Below, one piece after another: positions 35,358 through 46,000 of a stretch of DNA of 64,000 nt. Position numbers and translations under genes: made by a program. Each line of letters starts with the position of its first letter. The first letter of the stretch is position 1. The notes beneath the pieces are model-generated. The model was not told the origin of the DNA, made no database searches, and saw only the letters and a list, made by a program, of their open reading frames with translations. The stretch is from Apostichopus japonicus (Eukaryota; Echinodermata; Holothuroidea; Aspidochirotida; Stichopodidae): positions 2,145,714 to 2,209,713 of the forward strand of contig NC_092567.1 in assembly GCF_037975245.1 (NCBI RefSeq). The letters are read 5' to 3'.

Positions 35358-38300
35358 ATCCCGTGGAGCATTGTGAGACCAGGTTCGTCCTTGAATACTC
35401 ACACCGTTAACAGAGTGGAGGCGAGAGCTGTCGAGGACCATTATCAATTGACCCAATTGGTCCAACAAGCCACAAAGGTAGACTTCCCTGAGAGCCAAGG
35501 AACAGAGAGACTTGGGATGTCAGTAGCAGACAAGAAATTTGTCAAAATTATCGAGGATGGTATCGAGTCGGTAGGAGGGCGTTATGTCATTCCCTTGCCA
35601 TGCATGGATCCAAATTCGATCCTACCCAATAACAAAGGACAAGCTAGGAAGAGGTTCGAAATGCTAGAAAGGCGGTTTCGACGAGACCCAGAGCTGAAAA
35701 TTAAGTATGTAGAGTTCATGAACAAGATGTACGATCGTGGCTACATGGAACAAGTTTGTGAGACCTCGTATGAGGGTAGGGAGTGGTATCTTCCCCACCA
35801 TCCCGTTATCAGTGACAAGAAACCAGGCAAAGTAAGGGTGGTCTTCGATTGTGCAGCCAAACAAGCCGGCGTCTCCCTGAACGACCTACTTCTACAGGGG
35901 CCGGACATCACAAACAGCCTGGTGGGTGTTCTTCTCAGGTATAGGGAAGAGAAAGTTGCGGTCATGGCCGATATCGAAGGAATGTTCCTTCAAGTTGTTG
36001 TACCACCTGAGGATCGTGATGCCCTCAGATTTCTGTGGAGGAGCAATGAGGAAGAAGAGTTAAAGATTTACAGGATGACTCGTCACCTCTTTGGAGCCAT
36101 ATCATCATCGGCCATTGCCAACAGGGCACTTCAGAAGACAGGAGAAGACCATGGACACAAATATAGTCCTGATGTACGGAAGGCTATCCGGGATTCATTT
36201 TACGTAGACGACTGTCTGGCAACAGCTTCAGACAGTTCCAAGGCCATGGCATTAGCAAAGGGCCTGACTGATTTGTGTGTTCAAGGCGGGTTCAGACTCA
36301 CGAAATGGACGTCGAATAGTAAGGAGGTACTAGCCTCTATCCCCAGCGACGATCGAGCTCCAGAGTTGAAGTCATTAGATCTCAACCAGCAGGGCATTCC
36401 AATCAGCCGTGCCCTTGGTGTACAGTGGTCACCGCAGACTGATATGCTAAAGTTTGAAGTAACACCTGTGAAAAGGGATCACACAAGGAGAGGCCTGTTG
36501 TCTGTTGTATGTTCTCTCTTTGATCCTCTCGGATTTGTAGCTCCCTTTGTGTTGCCAGCAAAGATGCTACTGCAAGATATATGTCGCAAGGGTTTGGGAT
36601 GGGATGAACCCATCGATGATGCTTCCCTGCAGATTTGGCAGCGTTGGTTGTGCGAGTTGGAGCGACTGAAGGAATGGGGTGTCCAAAGATGTGTGAAGTC
36701 TGATTTGTTTGCTGAGGTTGTTGACAGACAGCTGCATGTCTTCTCTGATGCCAGTGATACGGGTTATGGTATGTGTGCCTACCTTCGTCAAAAGGACAAA
36801 GAGGGCAATCTACAGGTTTCACTAATATTTGCTAGGAGCAGAGTCGCCCCCTTGAAGTACACATCGATTCCTCGCCTCGAGTTGACAGCTGCTACAATGG
36901 CTGCACGCCTTACCAGTATGATCTTGTTTGAGCTGGACGTGAAAGAAGTGTTCTACTGGTCTGATAGTCAGACTGTACTAAAGTACATTAGCAACGACAC
37001 TCGCAGATTCAAAGCATTTGTCGCCAATAGAGTGTCGGTGATCTTGGATCTCACAAATATCAACCAGTGGCATTACGTCAACACTCATGACAATCCAGCC
37101 GATGAAGCATCCCGAGGCCAACGCATTGATGATTTCCTCAGTAATAAGAGATGGACAAATGGACCAGATTTCCTGTATCGGTCAAGTGAGGAATGGTACA
37201 CCCCACAAGACCATATTGCATCGATAGACGACGACCCTGAGTTAAAGAGAGTGTGTAATGTGGTCGTCGAAAGAAACCATGCCTGCTTTGTTGACGACTT
37301 GATTGATAGGTGTTCGAGTTACTCCAAGCTCAAAAGAGTAGTGGGCACAGTCATCAAATTTACGAAGAAGGTGCGAGCGAGATGCCGGTCTGAATCTGTT
37401 TGCTGCCACTTGACTGTAGATAATTTGAAGGCTGCAGAAACGCTCATTCTTTCCCATGAGCAAAACAGGCACTTTGAGGCAGAGTTGAAAGCCCTAACCA
37501 GTGGTTCGGAGAAAGAAATCAACTCAGTGATGAGGAAAAGTCCATTGCGAACACTAGACCCCATGTTGCGAGGTGGTCTAATTGTCGTTGGAGGTAGATT
37601 GAGAAGGGCTGATTTACCTGAAGAAACCAAGCATCAGATAGTCATACCTAAGAGTTCACCAGTTGCCCGTCTTATAGTTCTGGAAACGCACAAGTCATTG
37701 GGTCACATGGGCAAGTCTGCCATCCTCGTGAGACTGTGGAAGAAGTATTGGGTAGTCGGTGCCGGAACTATCATCCGAAGTATAGTTGGCAAGTGCACCA
37801 TATGCAGAAAGTACCAAGCCAAAAGAGGTGAACAAAAGATGGCTGCTCTACCAATTGAAAGGGTAACAAGTGACAGGCCGCCATTTGATCATACCGGTAT
37901 TGACATGTTTGGTCCGTTTGAGATCAAAAGAGGAAGGAGTATAGTCAAAAGATATGGACTCATACTCACTTGTCTAGCCACAAGGGCCATACACCTTGAG
38001 ATCCTGCACTCGGCTGACAGTGACAGCTGCTTGAATGCGCTGAGAAGATTTCTGTGCAGGAGAGGATCAATAAGTAGCATTCGAAGCGATAATGGTACCA
38101 ATTTTGTTGGTACGGAGAGAACTTTGAGAGAAGCATTGAAGGCTTGGAACAAAAGCGACATCCCTGACTGGCTGGCCCAGCGAGGTATCACATGGGAGTT
38201 TAACCCTCCTGCCGCCTCCCACTTTGGTGGCATTTGGGAAGCTATGATAAGAGTTGTTAGGAAAGTTATGAACGGCATCTTAAAGGAACAGACCATGCGA

Positions 38301-38819
38301 CTTGATGACGAAGGTCTTGCTACATTAATGTGCGAGATTGAAAACGTAGTCAATGAGAGACCCCTAACTACTGTTTCCACCCACCCGGAGGACATTAAGC
38401 CGTTGACGCCAAATATGCTGTTGACCATGAGGAGCTGTGCGTTGATGCCGCCAGGTGTATTTGACAGAAAGGATGTCTACGTCCGCAGGCGATGGCGCCA
38501 AGTCCAATATCTTGCAGACTTATTTTGGGCAAGATGGCGCAAGGAATATCTTCCACTACTGCAGAAGAGGCAAAAATGGTTCTCGCCCAAAAGAAACATC
38601 CAGAAAGGGGACGTCGTTTCTGTCGTTGACGAATCTCTGCCAAGGAACAGCTGGTTGTTGGGACGTGTGCTGGAGACCAAAGTTGACAGTAAGGGCCACG
38701 TCAGATCCTGTTGCATCAAAACACAACACTCAACACTGGAAAGACCAATCCATAAGCTATGTTTGTTGCTAGAATGTGAAGGGAAGAGTAACTACCCCTT
38801 TTCCCACCAGTTCTCTTAG
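35358..38819 (+). CDS. pol: BEL/Pao pol: reverse transcriptase, RNase H, integrase
   Basis: This frame is in register with the gag-protease frame and starts right after the TGA. The first ATG is only at 35517, so translation as a separate protein is doubtful. Numbering codons from 35373, the reverse transcriptase has 'GKVRVVFDCAAK', 'MADIEGMFLQV' and the catalytic YVDD (277-280). The RNase H region shows FSDASDTGYG (Asp459) and FYWSDSQTVL. The integrase has an HHCC zinc module (His773; Cys808 and Cys811) and catalytic Asp844, Asp906 and Glu956 (GIDMFG, SDNGTNF, GGIWEAM), with 49 residues between the last two. A DUF5641-type C-terminus (KGDVVSVVDE...NSWLLGRV) ends at TAG 38817-38819. All catalytic residues are present, so the enzyme part looks competent. 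Confidence 0.95.
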   Translation: MPWSIVRPGSSLNTHTVNRVEARAVEDHYQLTQLVQQATKVDFPESQGTERLGMSVADKKFVKIIEDGIESVGGRYVIPLPCMDPNSILPNNKGQARKRFEMLERRFRRDPELKIKYVEFMNKMYDRGYMEQVCETSYEGREWYLPHHPVISDKKPGKVRVVFDCAAKQAGVSLNDLLLQGPDITNSLVGVLLRYREEKVAVMADIEGMFLQVVVPPEDRDALRFLWRSNEEEELKIYRMTRHLFGAISSSAIANRALQKTGEDHGHKYSPDVRKAIRDSFYVDDCLATASDSSKAMALAKGLTDLCVQGGFRLTKWTSNSKEVLASIPSDDRAPELKSLDLNQQGIPISRALGVQWSPQTDMLKFEVTPVKRDHTRRGLLSVVCSLFDPLGFVAPFVLPAKMLLQDICRKGLGWDEPIDDASLQIWQRWLCELERLKEWGVQRCVKSDLFAEVVDRQLHVFSDASDTGYGMCAYLRQKDKEGNLQVSLIFARSRVAPLKYTSIPRLELTAATMAARLTSMILFELDVKEVFYWSDSQTVLKYISNDTRRFKAFVANRVSVILDLTNINQWHYVNTHDNPADEASRGQRIDDFLSNKRWTNGPDFLYRSSEEWYTPQDHIASIDDDPELKRVCNVVVERNHACFVDDLIDRCSSYSKLKRVVGTVIKFTKKVRARCRSESVCCHLTVDNLKAAETLILSHEQNRHFEAELKALTSGSEKEINSVMRKSPLRTLDPMLRGGLIVVGGRLRRADLPEETKHQIVIPKSSPVARLIVLETHKSLGHMGKSAILVRLWKKYWVVGAGTIIRSIVGKCTICRKYQAKRGEQKMAALPIERVTSDRPPFDHTGIDMFGPFEIKRGRSIVKRYGLILTCLATRAIHLEILHSADSDSCLNALRRFLCRRGSISSIRSDNGTNFVGTERTLREALKAWNKSDIPDWLAQRGITWEFNPPAASHFGGIWEAMIRVVRKVMNGILKEQTMRLDDEGLATLMCEIENVVNERPLTTVSTHPEDIKPLTPNMLLTMRSCALMPPGVFDRKDVYVRRRWRQVQYLADLFWARWRKEYLPLLQKRQKWFSPKRNIQKGDVVSVVDESLPRNSWLLGRVLETKVDSKGHVRSCCIKTQHSTLERPIHKLCLLLECEGKSNYPFSHQFS

Positions 38820-38997
38820 GATCCTGTCCGTTACATTATGTTTTGGGTGGTGGCTAAAGGACACTATGTTATGTTTGTAATTCAAATCGACTCTTATTTG
38901 GGTTTGGTTGTTTTCTTTAATTTTTATGTTCTTATGCTTCCGCGTTTAAGTGGAACTACTAGTTTGTGTAATTGATGTTACAATTAAAGGGCCGGAA

Positions 38998-39694
38998 TGT
39001 TGCAGGGTAGATTCAAGGTATAGGGGAGGGCGCTCGACGGGTTTTGTACGTTTTTCTTTAAGAAACAACATGGCGACACTAACGCCTTAAGCGTGATGTT
39101 AAAGCTTACCTTTTAAAGTACTTTTTTGGTTCATATGCATTTTATCTGTAGATGAGGGATTATTTTTAAAGGCCACAAAACTTCGGTAAGAATTACGGTG
39201 TAGTTGATTTGATTTGACATTTGTGTAGTTAAGATAAATAAGTTATTTAAGTTGTGTTTACGGTTGGACTGTTAACCATTTAGGATAAGTTACAGTGCAC
39301 TATTGTTGTTGTAAGCCTAGGTTTTGTGCGTTACCTAGCTTGTATATGTGTACAAGTTCATAACCCCTCCCGGAGCGTTCATAAGCTCTTGTCCTTACTC
39401 TAGTTAATTTCTTTTGTTGTATTTTACCTTACGTGAGTGTACATTGCTTTTACTTGTATTTAGTCACAATATCGTGTGTGTTTCTAGTCCGTTATGGTAT
39501 CGTCCATCTATCTTAGGAAGGCCGTTTGTGACAGTATTTCTGTATGTCTTAATGTATCTTTTTCTTGTATATTTTATTATTTTATTTTGGTTTAATTTGT
39601 TCTCGTTTGCAGTGAATCGGTTAACATAAATAAAGTTATGAGCGAGACCAAGATTCTGTTGGTGGCGTGCTTCAAGTTTTTTCCCAATTCTACA
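38998..39694 (+). repeat. 3' LTR of the BEL/Pao element
   Basis: It is 697 bases and matches the 5' LTR except at 39120, 39267 and 39648. It carries AATAAA at 39629-39634 for transcript termination. GTAGC follows at 39695-39699. Confidence 0.97.
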
Positions 39695-39717
39695 GTAGCT
39701 TTCCCAGCCTCACGGAT

Positions 39718-40590
39718 GACCTAGGTCAGCTCATGAGGTAACCACTTGAAACCTATTGGAAAATGATGGTCAGGACTTCAGTTACAAGGGATGGGCATTT
39801 CCAGTCATTTTTATTGGTGGGTCCCCTGCCAGTAGACCCCCAAAATGCCCATCCCTTCATTGACCTAGGTGAGCTCATGAAGTAACCAGTTGAAAACTAC
39901 TGGAAAATGATAAGAAGGACTCTATATGTGAGGGATGGGCAATTCCAGTAATTTGTATTAGTGGGGTACCCCTGCAAGTAGACCCCCAAAATGCCAATCC
40001 CCCTCATTGACCTAGGTGTGCTCATGATGTAACCAGTTGAAACCTACTGGAAAATGATAGGTATCACTTCATATGTAAGGTTTGGGCATTTCCAGAAATT
40101 TCTATTAGTGGGATACACGTGCCAGTAGACCCCCAAAAAGCCAATCCCCTCATTGACCTAGGTCTGCTCATGAAGTGTCCAGTTAAAAACTACCGAAAAA
40201 TAATTAGCAGGACTCTATATGTAAGGGATGGGCAATTCCAGTAATTTATATTAGTGGGGTACCCCTGGCAGTAGACCCCCAAAAAGCCCATCCCCTCATT
40301 GACCTAGGTCGGCTCATAAGGTAACCAGTTGATACCTACTGAAAAATGATAGGTATCACTCATATGTAAGGTTTGGGCATTTCCAGAAATTTCTATTAGA
40401 GGGGTACAAGTGCCAGTAGACCCCCAAAAAGCCCATCCCCTCATTGACCTAGGTCTGCTCATGAAGTATCCAGTTAAAAACTACCGGAAAATAATTGGCA
40501 GGACTTTATATGTAAGGGATGGGCAATTCCAGTAATTTATATTAGTGGGGTACCCCTGCCAGTAGACCCCCAAAATGCCCATCCCCAATC
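39718..40590. repeat. Tandem repeat of about 146 bp, six units
   Basis: The anchor GACCTAGGT occurs at 39718, 39862, 40009, 40155, 40301 and 40446. Each unit runs 'gctcatgaagtaaccagtt', 'aaaatgat', 'aagggatgggcaattccagt', 'gtggggtacccctgccagta' and 'gacccccaaaatgcccatcc'. Odd and even units are more alike to each other than to neighbours, which hints at a dimeric (about 292 bp) amplification step. The array continues in degenerate form left of the retrotransposon. Confidence 0.9.
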
Positions 40591-43008
40591 ATCTCCACCC
40601 AAACTACTTTTCACCCAAAATGTTATATCTATATACATGCAAGGCATACTTAAAGATAGGATATACCAACGTTTTGTGCAGCTTCAGCACTTTCGGAAAT
40701 ATATTTTTAAATTCATATCAGAGTCAGTACAATATTTGAATGTTTGTTAGCCAATATATTAATATTTATGGTATTAAATAATAATAAAAGTCCAAAACCA
40801 ACATAAACTTTGCTTACAAAGTAATGACCTTCAGTACAATACAACTTTTGTGTAATCAGGGCTCTTATATCGCTTACTGAAATATTCAACTTGTCTCAAT
40901 TTTGCCAACCAATAATTCTCCAATTGTGCAGCATCAGCCAATACTGCAATCCTTATCATCCACAAAAGTATGTGACTTTGTGAGCTTCGGAATTATCATC
41001 CTGGCATTTTTTAATATTAAAGGTATAATGTCATGAAATTCAAGGCAAAATGCAGTCAAGTGTTAGTTTAGTTTCTAATTATTGGTTCATACATCAGCAT
41101 CCTAAACACAAGTGTTTGTTGTACCATTTATGTTGCATGATCATGTGCAGTGGAACAGATCATGATTGCACAGGAGAATACTTGTCAGCCTACAGCTGGT
41201 TTACAAGCACCACTTGTTAAACGCTCATACTGGCATTACTGTTATTGAAAGAAGATGCAATATGAACCACAGAAAATAATGCATATTTTTTTCATTAGAT
41301 GCAGACATTGAAGAATTTCATTGATTTCCAATGCATATTTCTCTTCACAACATGTGAAAACAATATTCTGTATGTATAATTTGTAAAGGTGTTGTAGAAC
41401 TAGGTGTTTAGCATTAGCAGTACATCAGTTAGGAATGCATTATTATGGGCTCTGTTTTGGTGTCAACACAATAACAGACTAAAACCTGCTAAATGTAGCA
41501 CTTTATCATCAGGTTTCTAGTGCAATTATGTGGAAATGACAACCAGCTAAAAACTTGGGTTCTAAATTAAACTGCATAACTTTACCTTTACTTACTTACC
41601 CTCAACCATGTACATGCCCCTATGCAGTATTGTGGGTAATGTCAAATTTAATACACATCAACCAGTCACTAGTCAACAACTTCACACATCAACTTCCAGT
41701 TGCAGTATTATTGTACTTTCCATAACCTCATTATTCTTTTTGAAATGAGCGCCAAATGCAATGTGGGTTCATCTACTCAACCATCTACTCACCAAGTACG
41801 AGAACAGTCTAACTGACATCAGATGCAAATGCAAATACTATACTGTACATATGAGATTAACTACTGGCAGTTGTAACACATATTTTAAGAGAAGTAAATT
41901 ATAAACTACTTTGAAAATCTATCTGCTTTAGTAGAAGATTCCAATTCGGGCTTTTTGTTCAGTGTATAGTAAAGGTTTTGAAATTATAAAAACAGAAAAA
42001 GAGCATCAATTCAGTTTTAATATGCAATACATTTTTAAATTGAAGTAAAACATTATTTAAATTCAATACAACTCATCAAATTTGTAATATAAACCTGAAT
42101 GCAAATTGTTATAAAAGGGAGTTCCAATGCCCTAATAATGAAGTTTTGTAGATAAAAGGCGATAAGGATCATTAACTTAATATGATCCAATATGAAATAT
42201 GACATTGTGTTTACAATTTAGCTGTATCTGGCTTATTTCTCTCTGGTGCAAACTGTTCATAAATTATTATTGAGATGATGCTGTCCCCCATAAATGGAAA
42301 AGTGCAGGATATTGACATTTTATTAATTTGGAACAAGAATTTATAATGATGTGACATGGCTTAATACTCCTTAGCCAGGTACAGTAACTCTCTTTTCTCT
42401 GCAATCACATGGTATTACAGGGCTTCAGGTTCAATTAACATACACTTAATTTGGAATACTAGTTTGTAGTATAGGTAAGTTCTTTTTCATTTGCAAAAAG
42501 GGACATCTAGTCAGGGGTAGCATGATCTATGCAGGGATTGCTCGATTTGTAATTTGAAGTTGTAACAACATTCCATTTGTATGCTATTGAAAATGTACAA
42601 CCTAAGAAATCAAATATCATTTTGTTTTAATAGGAGACCTGTTCAATCATGGCTGAACCAAATTGCTTAATAGTTTTCCCAAACTACAAAGAACATGAAT
42701 AACGCTTATCAATTTGAAAAAAACAAATAATGTACATGAATACAGTGGTTCAGTTTCACCCTAATTACTTTGTGTTAGTGGTTGGTAATTTTGAATTGGT
42801 GTCGATAATATGACATACTTCTCCAGTTTTCCAAAAAAAATAGGAAGATCATCTCATTAATTTCTTCTCTCACTAATTGGTTGTTTTTCTGAGACTATAA
42901 CTTTAAATCTTTGTAATATTTTACAGGATCAACACACAAGATTAAATTAATCTGCCAACATACTTAACATTCTTTTCTCTGCCAGCTTCTGGCATTTGCC
43001 AGATTCAT
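40591..43008. other. AT-rich stretch, 3' side of the minus-strand gene
   Basis: No exon is recognised. A 'tttatt' at 42318-42323 gives AATAAA on the minus strand and could end a roughly 690-base 3' UTR of the gene to the right, but such words are common in AT-rich DNA. Confidence 0.35.
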
Positions 43009-46000
43009 TTATAATTTTTGTTTCACAATAAACCAGTTGTATGGGACATCTTCGCCCTGTGTCTTTAGGAAGTCATTAATCTTTTTTTGATCTAGGTGCA
43101 AAAAGAAACATCAGCAAAGTATTAGCGACTTCTTAATATACAAATAAAAAAAAATGGGAAAATCACCCCCTACCCCAGCCGACAAATTAAAAAAACTGAC
43201 TGAGGCAATCCCCCATTTCTAACATCCTAGTAAAAACACTGCACAACTCATGAATAATTGATGACATAATGTCCTTTCCCATATGATCAATTGTATATCA
43301 TTATTCACATGAATATTTAACAGTTTAATTCAAGTGGTTTTCCACACTATACTTAATTTTTACATATGTTATCAGAAAAGACTCGTAGATGACCTCGTTC
43401 TTTAACATCATAGATGAGCCACTACTTCATCGGCCATGTTAGGTAAGAAGCATTTGCAAAACGACATTTGACCTAATATTCATGTAAAATAGCTCAATTA
43501 AATATTATAACTAGGCTAACTATTATGTTTCAATACATGCCAATAATTAATATCAACACAAATGTCCACGAATCATCTGATCATGCACATTTCAGGGTAA
43601 AATAGGGATAATTTGACACATTTGTTTACCAGAATAATAACAACATGGGTGCTAAAATATCTGATTGTGACTCATCTGACAAATCTCTCTTGCAAGTTTC
43701 CTTCTGTAGTGAGGGTGAGAGATTAAATTTTGAAAAGGAATGGGCTTGAGAAGTTAGCCTATGTTGGCAAAGGCTCTTACTATGTATATCCACCCCCCCC
43801 CCCCCCCCCAAAAAATGTGAAACACTGACCTGTTCTGTGAATTTTGACAGATTATTAACAGTATGAACTATACAGTGATGTCACTGAACCCCACATGGAA
43901 TATTGTTGCTACTGAAAACTAGCTTACTCTAAGATACAGATACATGCAATAGTCAACAGTATTGTGCCTGGCTAACCATAATTATGATAGGATGGTATAC
44001 ATATATAGCAGACACAGTTGTCAACAAAGTTCTTGTTATTGAACTTTTTACTGTCTAGCTTGTCACTAATATGCCTAATATACATGATTACAAATTGAAA
44101 CTCATGGTTTTAGTAAGTGGAATGCTGGAATGAATGATTAAAAGTAAATGGTCCATTCCATTAATTGAGGTTCCAGTTACTGACATTTTATGTGCCATTT
44201 TATGTGCCATATAGTCTTCCATATTGTTATGCTTTTAAGCTTTATGGAAGACTTCCCTCCACTTTGTACTTTTGTGGCAAACAAATAAATAAATAAATAA
44301 TTAACTAATACTAAAGTCAAACATGGATCCACAATTGATTGAAGGTCTGATAAGATTTCCTGTGATTTAAGCAGATTTTTCTACCTTGCATCGTCTTTGA
44401 GGTTCCTGTGATGTATTTTCTTCTCATGGCTCTTTTCCCATATGGTATACTTCCTTACTGTAAGAAATAATATTATATCACATCAAATGGTAGAAGGTAC
44501 TCAGTACTAGTAAATCACAGTGAAAACGTACAAAAAACACAAACTATTTTGAACTGACGTACAAGTGACCCTTGATACAATCTATACTCTCCTGCACTTC
44601 CATGAACAGGCATCTCTACACATGGAAGCACTTTCTATAACTAACATGTCATGCTTACTATAATTGCCCAAATTCATGCAAAAGCATTCAGCTTTGATAT
44701 TATATGATATCACAATGCACTGTTGTACTGTTGTACCACAACCACTTTGGGGTTGATTGGTCAAGATGCCCAACAAACAATAATTTTGGCATCAGTGGGT
44801 AAGAATGAAGTACAACTGGTAGTCTGGTAACCAGTGAGATTTGGCCAAATCTTTATTCTTATATCACTATGTGTAGAGAACCATATGATGGTAAACTATG
44901 TTCACAGTGTTTCAAAATAACAATTTCAGAGCACCAGATTGGGATTGAATGTCCATACAACAAACAACTACCAGTCATTGCCTATCAGTTGTGAGCAGTG
45001 GAAGACTAAAACCTAATGAGCAGCACTGCTACTGTAAAATATACTTTGCATGTGATGAAATGATATGTGATCTAAAAATAATTGAGTAAACATAAAAGGA
45101 ATTAACATAAATACTTCTATCCCTCCTATATATATATATATTGTAGTATAAATTTTTGCTTTAATGCAAATGGTAGAGATTGCAGTCCATACCTTTTTGA
45201 CCCTTTGAAGTGTTGCGACGGTTGCAAACAGGGATATGATCTTCATCTCCATCACTCTCCTCATTAGTTGTTACAGCTAAAATTCAAAGCAGAAGACAGA
45301 GCTGGTTTACAGCATTATATAAAACAATATACTGGCAAGATAGTCAGAAATGCATGTTATTTGCTCATATATTTATGATCAATATCAATTTTATGTTTTC
45401 ATTCCAATATCTAGCAAATATGCCCAATACAGCAGAACTTTGTCATGTGATTGTTTATCAATTGATATGCCATGTCAAGACCAGCTGTTGCACATAGGTG
45501 TAAACAGGTAAATCTTACTTTCCTTAACAATGCATTCAATTTGCTGTAACAATTGAGTGGAATATATGGTGTAATTATAATAGCACCCATACTACCTTGA
45601 TTTGTCTCAACCTCTCCCCCAATTTTTTCCAACATGGGTTAGCCATATCCATAACATAACATTCTTCATTCAATTAATTTCCAAATGAATAAAGACATTC
45701 CAAATGCAATGATCATGTCACAAGTTGAAATATTTTAATGAAAAGAATATTAAAAATGTGGATAATTCACATTGGAGCTTCATGGTGGAATGTTGGCTTA
45801 AGTCAAAAGTAAAGGCAATTGATTCCACTGGTCCAATTTAATGAATAATGATGGTACAATTGCTCATACAAATTCAACAAAGCATTACAGTATGTATCAT
45901 GTACACAGTAATACATGCATGTAGACATACACATGCAAAATGCTTCAGACAAGTGACAGCCTACAGTACAGTACAGTATATAATAAATATAGATCTGAAA

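Larger units (their letters stand above)
32718..39694 (+). mobile_element. Full-length BEL/Pao LTR retrotransposon, young insertion
   Basis: Two 697 bp direct LTRs (TGTTGC...TCTACA) bound 5.58 kb of internal sequence. The 5-base duplication GTAGC flanks the element at 32713-32717 and 39695-39699, as expected for BEL/Pao. Domain order is gag (DUF1759-like) and zinc knuckles, aspartic protease, reverse transcriptase, RNase H, integrase and a C-terminal DUF5641-like module, which is diagnostic of BEL/Pao. There is no envelope-like frame. A short polypurine tract (aattaaagggccggaa) lies just left of the 3' LTR. A canonical TGG-type primer binding site right after the 5' LTR (tcattcacgaag) is not evident. 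The coding region is intact except for one in-frame TGA. The LTRs differ at only three positions, so insertion was recent. Confidence 0.97.
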
